Positions 1 through 7,443 of a stretch of DNA of 46,720 bases are shown piece after piece. Source of the stretch: Candidatus Poribacteria bacterium (lineage in GTDB: Bacteria > Poribacteria > WGA-4E > WGA-3G); assembly GCA_012270795.1 (NCBI GenBank), contig JAAXHO010000228.1, forward strand, positions 1 to 46,720, written 5' to 3'. The position numbers and the translations under genes were made by a program. Positions within the stretch are counted from its first letter, which is position 1. Each line of letters starts with the position of its first letter. The notes under the pieces were generated by a model. The model saw only the letters and a program-made list of their open reading frames with translations, was not told where the DNA came from and ran no database searches.

Positions 1-136
1 AGCTAATGAGAAATTATATTTTAGAAATGGTATTAGCATTTATGGCATAAGATTATCAGCATCTAAGCAAGACGTTTAATCGTAGGTATCTTCTCCGCGC
101 CTTCCGCGATTCTGTACCCAAATCCGCGCTATCAAC

Positions 137-506
137 CGATAGCCGACTACTGAAAGCCATTGGATATATATTGGAAATCCCAATAAACAGACGCCCAAAA
201 ATCTACAAAACGCATTAAAAATCACTTATAATATATACAAAATAAGCACACAACAAGAACGCTATGCAAAACCAAAATCAACACAAAAAACACCAACAAA
301 AAAACCGTACCGAAATCCGACAATAATTTTACCAAAAAAACACTACAAAAACTCCCATGAAGCTTTATGAAAACTGGACGCATAACGAATTAACAAAACC
401 GTACCGTACGGTACGGTTTTTAAAGTAGAAAATTCTTATGAAATCAAAATAAATACACAAAAAAATTTGCAGTTATTCTTCACACAAACAAGAACTTTAC
501 ACACCC
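137..506 (-). mobile_element. Left-end element, internally deleted copy
   Basis: This stretch is the reverse complement, with a few mismatches, of the right end of the window. Bases 137 to about 489 pair with about 46346-46720. After that the left copy jumps directly to a 20 bp inner end (487-506) that matches 46094-46113 inverted. About 250 bp present in the right copy, the body of a small ORF, is therefore missing here. The start codon of that ORF survives, but the fifth codon is TAA. The inner end carries the ACTTTACACACCC terminus shared with the elements at 13316-13565 and 17599-17859. No transposase is present. The outer limit is unknown because the right copy runs off the window. Confidence 0.8.
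395..420. promoter_or_regulatory. Perfect 26 bp palindrome, operator-like (left copy)
   Basis: A perfect palindrome whose 20 bp core is ACCGTACCGTACGGTACGGT. It lies about 18 bp before the start codon of the small ORF of this element, and the same palindrome is kept in the right-end copy. The repeated GTACGGTAC units look like a binding site for a dimeric or multimeric protein. A terminator role is less likely because there is no loop. The protein that would bind it is not identifiable. Confidence 0.5.
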
Positions 507-650
507 ACAAATGTGTGTGTGTTTAGCATAAGAATTTTTCGTATATCTTACAGGCATATAACAGGGTTATTTAGTTTTAGGATTTTTGGGTATTTTCTAT
601 CACACACGTTAATTGTTAGATTTACTTGGTTTGAGGTCTTGACTCATTCT

Positions 651-803
651 TGTCTGAACCAGGATTTTCAGGATTACCAGATTTACAGGATTTACCTCAT
701 CAAGGGTTTTTGATGAGCGTTTATGTTTTCTTTTAGAATAGGATTTGATGAGAATAATCCTGAAAATCCTGGTTCAGACAAGTAACCAAAACTTTAAACA
801 CCC
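651..803. repeat. GTCTGAACCAGG inverted-repeat element, copy 1
   Basis: Bounded by TGTCTGAACCAGGATTTTCA on the left and its inverted counterpart ending in GGTTCAGACA on the right. The right side continues into AAAACTTTAAACACCC, a slightly mutated form of the terminal sequence seen on the elements at 13316 and 17599. It is one of five copies in the window and has no coding content. Confidence 0.75.
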
Positions 804-814
804 GTCACATAATC

Positions 815-948
815 TAATACCAATTTTAATTATTTTTATTCTATTCTTCCGTAGGTCGGGTAGAGCGCAGCGAAACCCGACAGGATAACCACAATCAACA
901 CATGTCGGGTTTCGCTGCGCTCTACCCGACCTACGGAAATGGTATAAC
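815..948. repeat. TACCATTTCTA-type MITE-like repeat with GTAGGTCGGGTAGAGC hairpin
   Basis: The outer ends are degenerate versions of the TAATACCATTTCTA/TAGAAATGGTATTA inverted ends seen at 3564, 5855 and 36373. The centre is a long hairpin whose arms begin CCGTAGGTCGGGTAGAGC and which contains GCGAAACCCGACA. A related hairpin recurs inside 5855-6044. It is non-coding. Confidence 0.65.
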
Positions 949-1022
949 ACTTGACAACTTAATAGGAAATCAGGTAAGTTAATAGTGGGATTATACAAAT
1001 TTCTGTAGGAAGCATACAAACA

Positions 1023-1265
1023 GTGAAAGCAATTGTCATCAAACTATTGCCGGATAAACGCCGCGAAAAGACTGTGGTTACGGACTGGAAAGAGCCTGCA
1101 CCTCCTGTGGGCAATGAGGTGCTGTGTGAGGCAGTTTTTACCGGTCTTACAAACGGCACGGAACGCAACCAATTGATCGGTAGGAACTATGCACCCGCTG
1201 ATGTGAGTTTGCCCTGTGGCGGCGGTTATTTGGGATTGGAAAACATTAGGAAAAAACAGAAATAA
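1023..1265 (+). pseudogene. Truncated N-terminal fragment of a zinc-type alcohol dehydrogenase
   Basis: The 80 codons from a GTG start resemble the GroES-like N-terminus of medium-chain Zn-dependent dehydrogenases: a start like MKAIVIK, a TDWKEPAPPVGNEVLCEAVF stretch, and a TGLTNGTERNQLIG segment where catalytic-zinc ligands usually lie. Homology appears to end near residue 70 (CGGGY), followed by about ten unrelated residues and a stop. Members of the family are about 340 residues long and also have a Rossmann domain, so this is a remnant. The WD40 gene starts 25 bp further on, which suggests the 3' part was lost when sequence was joined here. It is unlikely to be functional. Confidence 0.6.
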
Positions 1266-1289
1266 GTGTAGCAAGGGAACCATTCTATA

Positions 1290-2153
1290 ATGAAAAACAT
1301 CTTACTTTTGATTTTAACCGTTCTGTTTGTAATCTTTGCGGTAGCACCGAACAGCTTTGCCCAAGATTATACAAAATTGAGTCTACCCGATGGAGCAAAA
1401 ATTCGACTCGGTAAAGGTCGACTCTATGAAATTATGTATTCACTCGATGGCACCAAGTTGGCAGTGGCGAGTAGTATCGGTATATGGATTTACGATGCTC
1501 AGACAGGTGAAGAACTTAATCTCCTCACCGGGCATACGGATTCGGTCAGAAGCGTCTCTTTTAGTCCAGATGGCAACACAATCGCAAGTGGGAGCTCAGA
1601 CGACACCATCCGTTTGTGGAACGCAAAAACAGGAACGAATCTCAAAACCCTCACCGGGCATACGGATGATGTCTATACCGTCTCTTATAGTCCGGATGGC
1701 AACACAATCGCAAGTGGGAGCTCAGACGATACAATCCGATTGTGGAACGCAAAAACAGGAACGAATCTCAGAACTCTCACCGGGCATACGGATTCGGTTA
1801 GAAGTCTCTCGTTTAGTCCGGATGGCAACACAATCGCAAGTGGAAGTTTGGACGGCATCCGTTTGTGGAACGCAAAAACAGGAAACTATATCAGAACACT
1901 CAAAGGGAATATGCATAATGTCTGGAGTGTAGCATTTAGTCCGGATGGCAACACAATCGCAAGTGGGAGTGAGGACAGAACCATCCGCTTGTGGAACGCC
2001 AAAACAGGAAAACATCTCAGAACACTCAAAGGGCATACGCATAATGTCTGGAGTGTAGCATTTAGTCCGGATGGCAACACAATCGCAAGTGGGAGTAAGG
2101 ACGGGACGGTGCTGCTGTGGGAACTGAATCCTACACCAACATCATCACCGTAG
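1290..2153 (+). CDS. Secreted WD40-repeat protein
   Basis: The 287-residue protein begins with a signal peptide (residues 1-25, hydrophobic core then SFA-Q). A short linker (LSLPDGAKIRLGKGR) leads into WD40 repeats, each with the signature FSPDGNTIASGS and an end like IRLWNAKTG. About six blades are present, one fewer than a classical seven-blade propeller. The C-terminus ends abruptly at PTPTSSP, so it may be a shortened copy. The repeats are nearly identical at the DNA level, which points to recent duplication or gene conversion. The linker and first blade match the membrane-anchored WD40 protein at 40644 (LPEGAKARIGAG, WILDAQT), so the two belong to one family. A role as an exported interaction scaffold is likely; the partner is unknown. 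Confidence 0.85.
   Translation: MKNILLLILTVLFVIFAVAPNSFAQDYTKLSLPDGAKIRLGKGRLYEIMYSLDGTKLAVASSIGIWIYDAQTGEELNLLTGHTDSVRSVSFSPDGNTIASGSSDDTIRLWNAKTGTNLKTLTGHTDDVYTVSYSPDGNTIASGSSDDTIRLWNAKTGTNLRTLTGHTDSVRSLSFSPDGNTIASGSLDGIRLWNAKTGNYIRTLKGNMHNVWSVAFSPDGNTIASGSEDRTIRLWNAKTGKHLRTLKGHTHNVWSVAFSPDGNTIASGSKDGTVLLWELNPTPTSSP
1540..2110 (+). repeat. Near-identical tandem WD40 coding repeats
   Basis: Five consecutive units of about 120-126 bp repeat the segment around AGTCCGGATGGCAACACAAT and TTGTGGAACGCAAAAACAGG with only a few changes. Such DNA-level identity is expected of recently amplified units and makes copy number prone to slippage. Confidence 0.8.
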
Positions 2154-2214
2154 AAACAGAGGACACCGAAACGGAACCAGGAAAAGTCGTTTGGATACAA
2201 CCGACTTTGTTTCC

Positions 2215-2300
2215 AATATAACACCATTTCTAACTTGAAAATGTCTTTTTATTGTAGCACAAACTTTATGAAGATTAAGTAATTAATTCGGTAATATTTT
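2215..2300. repeat. Fragment of TACCATTTCTA-type repeat joined to fragment of TGAAGATTAA-type repeat
   Basis: The left part (ACACCATTTCTAACTT through TAGCACAAACTTTA) resembles the left half of the repeat at 36373-36491. It is followed at about 2268 by TGAAGATTAAGTAATTAATT and CGGTAAT, the end of the TA-inserting repeat seen intact at 45797-45944. No opposite ends are visible, so this looks like an insertion followed by deletion. Confidence 0.5.
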
Positions 2301-2345
2301 GTTTTTGTAAGATTTTAAGAATTTTTGTGTAGTATACCTGTTTTT

Positions 2346-2488
2346 GTCTGAACCAGGATTTACAGGATTATCAGATTACAAGGATAACCCTATCAAGGTT
2401 TTTTGATGCACTTTGATGCTAACTTTGGGAATAGAACCTATTGAGGAAATCCTGAAAATCTGATAATCCTGTAAATCCTGGTTCAGAC
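2346..2488. repeat. GTCTGAACCAGG inverted-repeat element, copy 2
   Basis: Starts GTCTGAACCAGGATTTACAG and ends with the exact inverse, CTGTAAATCCTGGTTCAGAC. The arms contain iterations of CAGGATTTAC-like decamers. It occupies most of the gap between the WD40 gene and the oxidoreductase and lacks the outer GGGTGTGTAAAG ends found on copies 3 and 4. Confidence 0.8.
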
Positions 2489-2576
2489 AACAAGCGACGT
2501 AACAACCCAGAATAGGTTCTATTCCTTTAAATTAGCATATAAGGGAAATATTTGATTACCCAATTAAGGAGAATAT

Positions 2577-3545
2577 ATGTCAGACGTAAGATTAGGCTTC
2601 ATCGGCACAGGTGGCAACATGAACCGCCACCTGCGTGAATTAACGCAAATCGGTGGAAGCAAGTTTGTCGCCTTTTGTGATATAGTCATAGAAAAAGCAG
2701 AACGTGCAGTTGAACAATACGGTGGAAAAGCATATTTAGACTATAACGATATGCTTGCTAAAGAGGAATTGGATGCCGTTTATATATCCATTCCACCTTT
2801 CGCACATGGTGCACTAGAAAAGGCGGTTGTGGCTGCTGGTTTACCGATGTTCGTGGAAAAACCTGTACACATGGATGCTGATGACGCAAAGGAAATAGCA
2901 GCACAAGTTGAGGATAAAGGAATCATCACTGCCTGCGGATATCAGGAGCGTTATCTTGACATTATTGACAAAGCACAAGAATTGCTTGCCGCCCGACGCG
3001 TTGGGTTCTTTATGGGATATTGGATGGGAGGAATGCCCGGTGGATGGTGGCGGGAGAAAGCAAAATCCGGTGGTCAACTGATGGAGCAGACGACCCACGA
3101 ATTTGATATGGCGCGTTACCTGTTTGGTGAAGTCAAAACAGTCTATGCTGTTGCAAGATATGACCTGATTCCTAATACAGATTATGACATTGAGGAAGCG
3201 TCTGCTGTCTCGTTGCAATTTGAGAGCGGTGTGTTTGGCATTATGTTCTCTGCTTGCTTTACGACAAAGGGACTGCGGCGTTCTGGGTTAGACATATTCT
3301 GCCAGGATGGATCAATAGAATATCATCTACGGCGAGCCGTTGTGCTTTCCACTGGTGAAGGTCAAGAGACTTGGAAAAATGAAAATAGCTGCACAATTGA
3401 AATGGATCGTACGTTCATTGAGGCAGTACGTTCCGGGGATGGGAGTGCGATTCGTTCTCCTTATGCTGATGCTGTAAAGACCGCTATTTTGTCTATCGCT
3501 GCGAATGAGTCTTTAGCAACGGGTAATCCGATACATTTGACATAA
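2577..3545 (+). CDS. Gfo/Idh/MocA family NAD(P)-dependent oxidoreductase
   Basis: 322 residues, a normal length for the family. The N-terminal Rossmann fold shows the dinucleotide motif GFIGTGGNMNRH (residues 7-18) and the EKPVHM motif (94-99), whose Lys is the usual catalytic residue. A GGQLMEQTTHEFDMAR segment follows in the C-terminal alpha/beta domain. Such enzymes oxidise or reduce a hydroxyl or keto group of sugars and cyclitols in the cytoplasm; the substrate here cannot be read from sequence. The start is supported by AAGGAG 7 bp upstream. It is clearly paralogous to the protein at 35281 (same EKP position, same GGQLxEQxTH block). Its convergent neighbours are a sugar isomerase-like protein and another family member, which fits carbohydrate catabolism. 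Confidence 0.9.
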   Translation: MSDVRLGFIGTGGNMNRHLRELTQIGGSKFVAFCDIVIEKAERAVEQYGGKAYLDYNDMLAKEELDAVYISIPPFAHGALEKAVVAAGLPMFVEKPVHMDADDAKEIAAQVEDKGIITACGYQERYLDIIDKAQELLAARRVGFFMGYWMGGMPGGWWREKAKSGGQLMEQTTHEFDMARYLFGEVKTVYAVARYDLIPNTDYDIEEASAVSLQFESGVFGIMFSACFTTKGLRRSGLDIFCQDGSIEYHLRRAVVLSTGEGQETWKNENSCTIEMDRTFIEAVRSGDGSAIRSPYADAVKTAILSIAANESLATGNPIHLT

Positions 3546-3563
3546 GGCATTATAGTAGATTTA

Positions 3564-3726
3564 TTATACCATTTCTAATTGATAATGTCTCATTAGTTGT
3601 GGAGAACTGGTAGGAGCGACCTCCCGGTCGCGACCGGAAGGTCGCTCTTACCGAAGAGCGGCACCTCAATCCGAAATAACAGTAGAATTCCTTAATGAGA
3701 CAATATTTTTTAGAATTGGTATTATA
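3564..3726. repeat. TACCATTTCTA-type MITE-like repeat carrying a GGTCGC hairpin
   Basis: The ends TTATACCATTTCTAATTG and TTTAGAATTGGTATTATA are inverted, and the pairing continues inward through AATGTCTCATTA/TTAATGAGACAAT. The centre holds TAGGAGCGACCTCCCGGTCG with its complement, a hairpin motif also present at 5815 and 46010. It is non-coding and lies in the convergent gap. Confidence 0.75.
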
Positions 3727-3727
3727 T

Positions 3728-3756
3728 AATAGGCGCGCTTACATTGTGCGCCTATT
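3728..3756. terminator. Bidirectional terminator between convergent genes
   Basis: A hairpin with 9 bp arms AATAGGCGC/GCGCCTATT and an 11-base loop, placed between the 3' ends of the convergent oxidoreductase and isomerase-like genes. The A/T flanks would supply U tracts in both directions. Confidence 0.6.
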
Positions 3757-3788
3757 GAGTAGATATCTATCAATTGCGTATTCACTTC

Positions 3789-4562
3789 TTACGAAATAAT
3801 CATCTCGCGAAACTCCTGTGTGAATTCGCAGCTGCGCTTTATGCTTGCAACATCTTCCATTTTATACTGGACAACCAGGGGACCTGTATAGTTGATCTCC
3901 TTCAATCCTTTTGCGAAGATCTCAAAGTCAAATATTCCGCTTCCAGGTTCACTACGATTGCTGCCTGATACATGAACATCCCCCAAACACGCCTGCATGG
4001 CGAATGCTGCGGCATGCGGATCTGCACCGTCGTTGAATAGGTGGTAGGTGTCGCAAGTCAAATAAACAGGTAAGTCAGTGTCTGAAATGAATGTAACAGC
4101 TTCCCTATAGTTATCAAGTAGACACCCCTTTTGGAATTCAAGAGCGATTTTGATGTTGTGTTCCTGACATGGTGGAAGCATCCGAGACAAGTTTTCTGCA
4201 AGTGTTTCCAGAGAGTTTTCCCTTGAAACACCTTGAGACGGATTCACCCAAACACCAATAATCTCTGCGTTAAATTGTCGTGCGACTTCAAGCACAGTCT
4301 CAAAATGCTTTAGGGCTGCATCCTTTTGTGTTGGTGTCGTCAAGATGTGGTTTCCAAACCCAATTGTAGGTACGATAAGACTGTGCTTCTGAGCGAGTTT
4401 CACCGCGTCCTCTATTTCTACAGTTGAAAGTGCACCGAGAAAAGCAGTATTGACAGGAATGTTAATGCCTTCGTATCCTGCATCAGCGACAAGGTCAAAA
4501 ATTTCGGCACGTGAAAATCTTCCTAATGTGCCAGCATAAGGGTCGTAACAGATTGGTAGCAT
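3789..4562 (-). CDS. Sugar phosphate isomerase/epimerase-like TIM-barrel protein
   Basis: 257 residues with the pattern of the xylose isomerase-like TIM barrel (AP endonuclease family 2): FDLVADAGYEGINIP near the N-terminus, IALEFQKG with a Glu at a metal-ligand position, VYLTCDTYHLFNDGADP with Asp and His, and DVHVSGSNRSEPGSG with Asp-x-His. Those acidic and His residues usually bind a divalent metal. The substrate is not inferable. It lies 58 bp downstream of the Gfo/Idh/MocA gene on the same strand, so the two are probably co-transcribed. Oxidoreductase plus isomerase is a common pairing in inositol and sugar catabolism. The convergent terminator at 3728 ends the unit. Confidence 0.8.
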   Translation of the reverse strand: MLPICYDPYAGTLGRFSRAEIFDLVADAGYEGINIPVNTAFLGALSTVEIEDAVKLAQKHSLIVPTIGFGNHILTTPTQKDAALKHFETVLEVARQFNAEIIGVWVNPSQGVSRENSLETLAENLSRMLPPCQEHNIKIALEFQKGCLLDNYREAVTFISDTDLPVYLTCDTYHLFNDGADPHAAAFAMQACLGDVHVSGSNRSEPGSGIFDFEIFAKGLKEINYTGPLVVQYKMEDVASIKRSCEFTQEFREMIIS

Positions 4563-4620
4563 AGTATTTTTCCAGTATTGTTTGCGGTTTTAGGTTGCGA
4601 TTTGGTTTGCTGTTTCGCTG

Positions 4621-5661
4621 TCAATACGCAACACCGATTTCGTCACGCCATTTGTCTAATAGTTGCATGTTACCGAGGGTGTCGTCCCAGGACATTGCAG
4701 GTGCTTGTCGTTGTGAGATATGGTTCGCGACCATGTCCGCTTCGTAGGCAAAAAGATCACGGTCTGCTTCAACGGTGATCTCGGTTGTTTCTCGGCGTTG
4801 ATAGGAGTTTAGGACGATCTGACTTGGCGGAATAGTTGTATCTAATGGCAAAGGTTTTCGCGCGCCGCGGCATGGGGAAGACGGTAGCCAAGGATTTGGG
4901 AGCGTTATCGTTCCACCAGAGCCGATGATTGTAGCACTACTCCCGAGGTTGCACTCTACTGCGGTTGCTATTTCAGCGATAATGTCGTTCTTGAATTTGA
5001 GTGTTGCGGCGGTGATATGGTCAACACCCGTGGGACCTACTTTTCCATTTGCTTTGACCGAGATTGGATTTAAGAACAACTCGCCTGCGGCTGCCCCAGC
5101 GACTTTCCGTGCCATTGAAGCAGTATAACATCCAATGTCAAGGATTCCACCGCCCCCCATCTCCCGATTGAAAAGACGGCTTTGTGGATTGAAGTTAGAT
5201 TGAAATCCGAATGTTGAGCGAATGTAGCGGACTTCACCGATTTCTCCATCCTGTATGAGTTCCACCATGCGTTGTATTTGTGGGTGACAACGGTACATAA
5301 ATGCCTCCATCAGAAATACGTCATTTTCACGGGCTGCGTCAACCATTGCGATTGCCTCAGTGTGATTCATACTTATCGGTTTTTCGACTAAAATATGTTT
5401 CTTTGCTTTAGCTGCTTTGATTGCCCACTCCGCATGGAGTGGATGGATTGTTGCGATATAAACTGCGTCAACACCCTCATCTGCTAAGAGTTCTTCATAA
5501 GTACTGTATTGGCGTGGTATTTCAAAGTCATTGACAAACCTATCTGCTTTAGTTTCGGTGCGGCTTGCTATTGCATAGATTTGACCTGTGTCGGTAAAAC
5601 GCATTCCGTTACAGAATACATAAGCGATGCCACCTGCTCCTATTACTCCCCAATTTAACAT
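4621..5661 (-). CDS. Gfo/Idh/MocA family oxidoreductase (dihydrodiol/xylose dehydrogenase-like)
   Basis: Open codons extend upstream to 5724, but the start at 5661 is preferred. AAAGGAG lies just upstream of it, and the protein then begins MLNWGVIGAGGIA, placing the Rossmann motif at the N-terminus as expected (346 residues). EKPISMNHTEA carries the catalytic Lys. GGGILDIGCYTASMAR is typical of the branch containing dimeric dihydrodiol dehydrogenases and glucose-fructose oxidoreductase-like enzymes. It probably acts on a sugar or sugar-derived diol with NAD(P). It is the first gene of a two-gene unit with the isomerase-like protein. It is more divergent from the family members at 2577 and 35281 than they are from each other. 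Confidence 0.88.
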   Translation of the reverse strand: MLNWGVIGAGGIAYVFCNGMRFTDTGQIYAIASRTETKADRFVNDFEIPRQYSTYEELLADEGVDAVYIATIHPLHAEWAIKAAKAKKHILVEKPISMNHTEAIAMVDAARENDVFLMEAFMYRCHPQIQRMVELIQDGEIGEVRYIRSTFGFQSNFNPQSRLFNREMGGGGILDIGCYTASMARKVAGAAAGELFLNPISVKANGKVGPTGVDHITAATLKFKNDIIAEIATAVECNLGSSATIIGSGGTITLPNPWLPSSPCRGARKPLPLDTTIPPSQIVLNSYQRRETTEITVEADRDLFAYEADMVANHISQRQAPAMSWDDTLGNMQLLDKWRDEIGVAY

Positions 5662-5749
5662 TCGTTGCTCCTTTGATGAATTTGTATGATAGTTCAATTT
5701 AGCAAAATCTGTATTTTTTATCAATATTTAAGATGTGTTGAATCAGATT

Positions 5750-6072
5750 CATTCAATTGTCGAATCTCCCTATTGTTGGAGGGGTTTTCAACCCCGATTT
5801 TCCCTAGCTTCTGTAGGAGCGACCGGGAGTCGCTCCTACCTTAAGAAACTTATGTTATACCATTTCTATATGGTAATCTTACATTATTTCGTAGGTCGGG
5901 TAGAGCTTGCGAAACCTGACACGTTCAGTGCCTGTCGGGTTTCGCAAGCTCTACCCGGGGAATGCTATATAGCATTCATACCGTTGATTTCTTGATTTGG
6001 ACCTACAATATGTTATGGCAATTTATCATATAGAAATGGTATTAGAATTTGCGCTTAATCGACAATTGAATG
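5750..6072. repeat. ATTCAATTGTCGA-ended repeat (contains a nested second repeat)
   Basis: Begins ATTCAATTGTCGAATC and ends with the inverse TCGACAATTGAAT. The left part has TTGGAGGGGTTTTCAACCCC and a TAGGAGCGACCGGGAGTCGC hairpin, the same modules as the repeat at 45657-46085. A different element (5855-6044) sits inside it. It fills most of the 550 bp divergent gap between the oxidoreductase and the next operon. Confidence 0.7.
5855..6044. repeat. TACCATTTCTA-type repeat nested in another repeat
   Basis: Inverted ends TTATACCATTTCTATATG and CATATAGAAATGGTATTA. Inside is the GTAGGTCGGGTAGAGC hairpin and, at 5957-5990, the uninterrupted segment GGGGAATGCTATATAGCATT that continues CATACCGTTGATTT. 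The same segment is split by an insertion at 45797. Confidence 0.75.
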
Positions 6073-6111
6073 ACTCTGTGTGTTGAATAGTGTAGTTTTG
6101 GGAAATAAGAA

Positions 6112-6140
6112 TTGACTTAACTATCAACTTGCATTATAAT
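6112..6140 (+). promoter_or_regulatory. Sigma70-type promoter of the 6212-8456 operon
   Basis: TTGACT (6112-6117) and a perfect TATAAT (6135-6140) separated by 17 bp. Transcription would start near 6147, leaving a leader of about 65 bases before the ATG at 6212. It lies immediately outside the nested repeat block, so the repeats sit just upstream of the promoter. Confidence 0.7.
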
Positions 6141-6211
6141 AAAGGATTAGTGTGTAATGTTGTTTTTGCCTATCTAATAACTCATAGCAATAACAGTGAG
6201 GGTGTATACGA

Positions 6212-6511
6212 ATGACAGGTGTAGAAGCAAGTGTTGCTGCAAGCAGTTCGGCAGCGGCTGCTGCAGCGATTGTGCAGGCTATCAAAGCCTCTGGTGCAAT
6301 CATTCGGCTTGAACCAGAAGAGTTTGATAAAATAATGTCCAAGAGTGAGGCACCACTTGTTGTAACAGCCTTGGGCGGTTTCTTCACAAAACAACATCAG
6401 TACCTTACGAACTACAAAGGACTTCACTTCTATTGCAAATCAGAAGTGCCTATTAGATTACCATCAGATGCAGAAGTTGTTCAGGCGAAAAAGATATGGA
6501 TTCCAAATTAA
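6212..6511 (+). CDS. Uncharacterised 99-residue protein, Ala-rich N-terminus
   Basis: I do not recognise a named family. Residues 4-23 are almost only Ala, Ser and Val, forming a helix that might insert in or associate with a membrane. The segment IKASGAIIRLEPEEFDKIM follows, and then a compact domain with VVTALGGFFTKQHQYLTNYK, LHFYCKSEVPIRLP and AKKIWIPN. No catalytic pattern is visible. It is the first gene behind the promoter at 6112. A second small gene follows after 32 bp, implying co-expression with the E1-like enzyme downstream. Codon use and length look like a real gene. Confidence 0.7.
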   Translation: MTGVEASVAASSSAAAAAAIVQAIKASGAIIRLEPEEFDKIMSKSEAPLVVTALGGFFTKQHQYLTNYKGLHFYCKSEVPIRLPSDAEVVQAKKIWIPN

Positions 6512-6543
6512 AATCTTTGAAATACAAAACCCAAAGGAATAAA

Positions 6544-6789
6544 ATGGCAACGATTGTAAGACATGATACGACAGGAAAGAATTACTGCTTACTTGGTACA
6601 GGTTTCGGTGTGTTTCAGTCCTCAAAACCTAATTTCTTCTTAGGGAATTTGATGGCTGATGTGGACGAAGGACAATACGCAATGGTTTGTGTATGCAATA
6701 GCGCGGGTAAGGTTTTTTGGATAGATGCGGAGGATGTAACCGTTGTAAGCGTTGATGGACAAAACGTTAGTGAATTATCTCTTGCATGA
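6544..6789 (+). CDS. Uncharacterised 81-residue protein
   Basis: The frame is open from 6496, but that start overlaps the preceding gene and lacks a ribosome site. The ATG at 6544 has AAAGGA a few bases upstream and is preferred. The protein reads MATIVRHDTTGKNYCLLGTG, then NLMADVDEGQYAMVCVCNSAG and FWIDAEDVTVVSVDG, a pattern of short beta strands suggesting a small beta-barrel-like domain. No function can be assigned. It lies in the same operon as the 99-residue protein and the E1-like enzyme. Confidence 0.65.
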   Translation: MATIVRHDTTGKNYCLLGTGFGVFQSSKPNFFLGNLMADVDEGQYAMVCVCNSAGKVFWIDAEDVTVVSVDGQNVSELSLA

Positions 6790-6863
6790 TTGATTCTGAT
6801 TTTTAAACCCAGAGTAGAACCTATATCTAATCGTCTTTTTTAAGAAAGGAAACGTTTCATCGA

Positions 6864-7442
6864 ATGGATTTACAGCAGATAAATATTAAGGTTTTTGTGA
6901 CCGAAGATAGTACGGTCAACTACACGAACTTCATCAAAGTCTTCAACCGCTGGATGGCGGAGGTAGATTCTGATGATTATTTGAACTATGCGGACTATTC
7001 GCATGTGGATGCTGGTCCGGGTGTACTATTGATTTTGAAGCAGGCGAATTATAGCATTGACAACGCATATCATGAACCGGGATTTCTCTACAACCGAAAA
7101 CATGAAGTGGATGGTGAAAATGCCGAGAAGATTCGTCAAGCATTCACGGAAGTACTATCAAAATGTGGGCTTCTTGAGGCATCTGATGAGTTGGAAAATG
7201 CCATACACTTCAATGGATCAGACATTTTATTCATGATAAATAATCGTCATATTGCCCCAAATACTGAAGAGACCGCTTCTGCGATTCAGGCAGACCTCAC
7301 ACCTGTGTTAAAACAGATGTATGGTGGTGATGATTTCAAGATTGAACGCACCTCAGAGGATGCGCGTGAGCGTTTTGCTGTGCGGATCTCTGCGAATTCC
7401 GACAAACCGATTTCAGATCTCCTCTCCAATCTTGGAGGATAG
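6864..7442 (+). CDS. Conserved-looking uncharacterised protein ending in Gly-Gly, coupled to E1-like gene
   Basis: 192 residues, acidic, without signal peptide or membrane segment. Recognisable blocks are MDLQQINIKVFV, FNRWMAEV, YADYSHVDAGPGVLLI and FLYNRKHEVDG. The C-terminal half contains an RERFAVRISA strand and the protein ends LLSNLGG. The stop codon lies 1 bp before the ATG of the adenylyltransferase at 7444, so translation is almost certainly coupled. The terminal Gly-Gly recalls ThiS/MoaD/ubiquitin-like substrates of E1 enzymes. However, the same bases (GGAGG) form the ribosome site of the next gene, so the Gly pair could be a by-product. The protein is longer than typical ThiS/MoaD proteins (about 66-90 residues). 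Function unknown. Confidence 0.75.
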   Translation: MDLQQINIKVFVTEDSTVNYTNFIKVFNRWMAEVDSDDYLNYADYSHVDAGPGVLLILKQANYSIDNAYHEPGFLYNRKHEVDGENAEKIRQAFTEVLSKCGLLEASDELENAIHFNGSDILFMINNRHIAPNTEETASAIQADLTPVLKQMYGGDDFKIERTSEDARERFAVRISANSDKPISDLLSNLGG

Positions 7443-7443
7443 T

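Noticed and set aside
513-713. 66-codon open frame within the left repeat region
   Set aside because: It lies over a repeat element, has no ribosome site and encodes a low-complexity aromatic/Ile-rich sequence; it is better explained as non-coding repeat DNA.
651-803. CRISPR-like array suggested by repeated CAGGATTTACAG units
   Set aside because: The units are about 10 bp and degenerate, arranged as an inverted-repeat element rather than evenly spaced direct repeats with unique spacers, and no cas gene is present.
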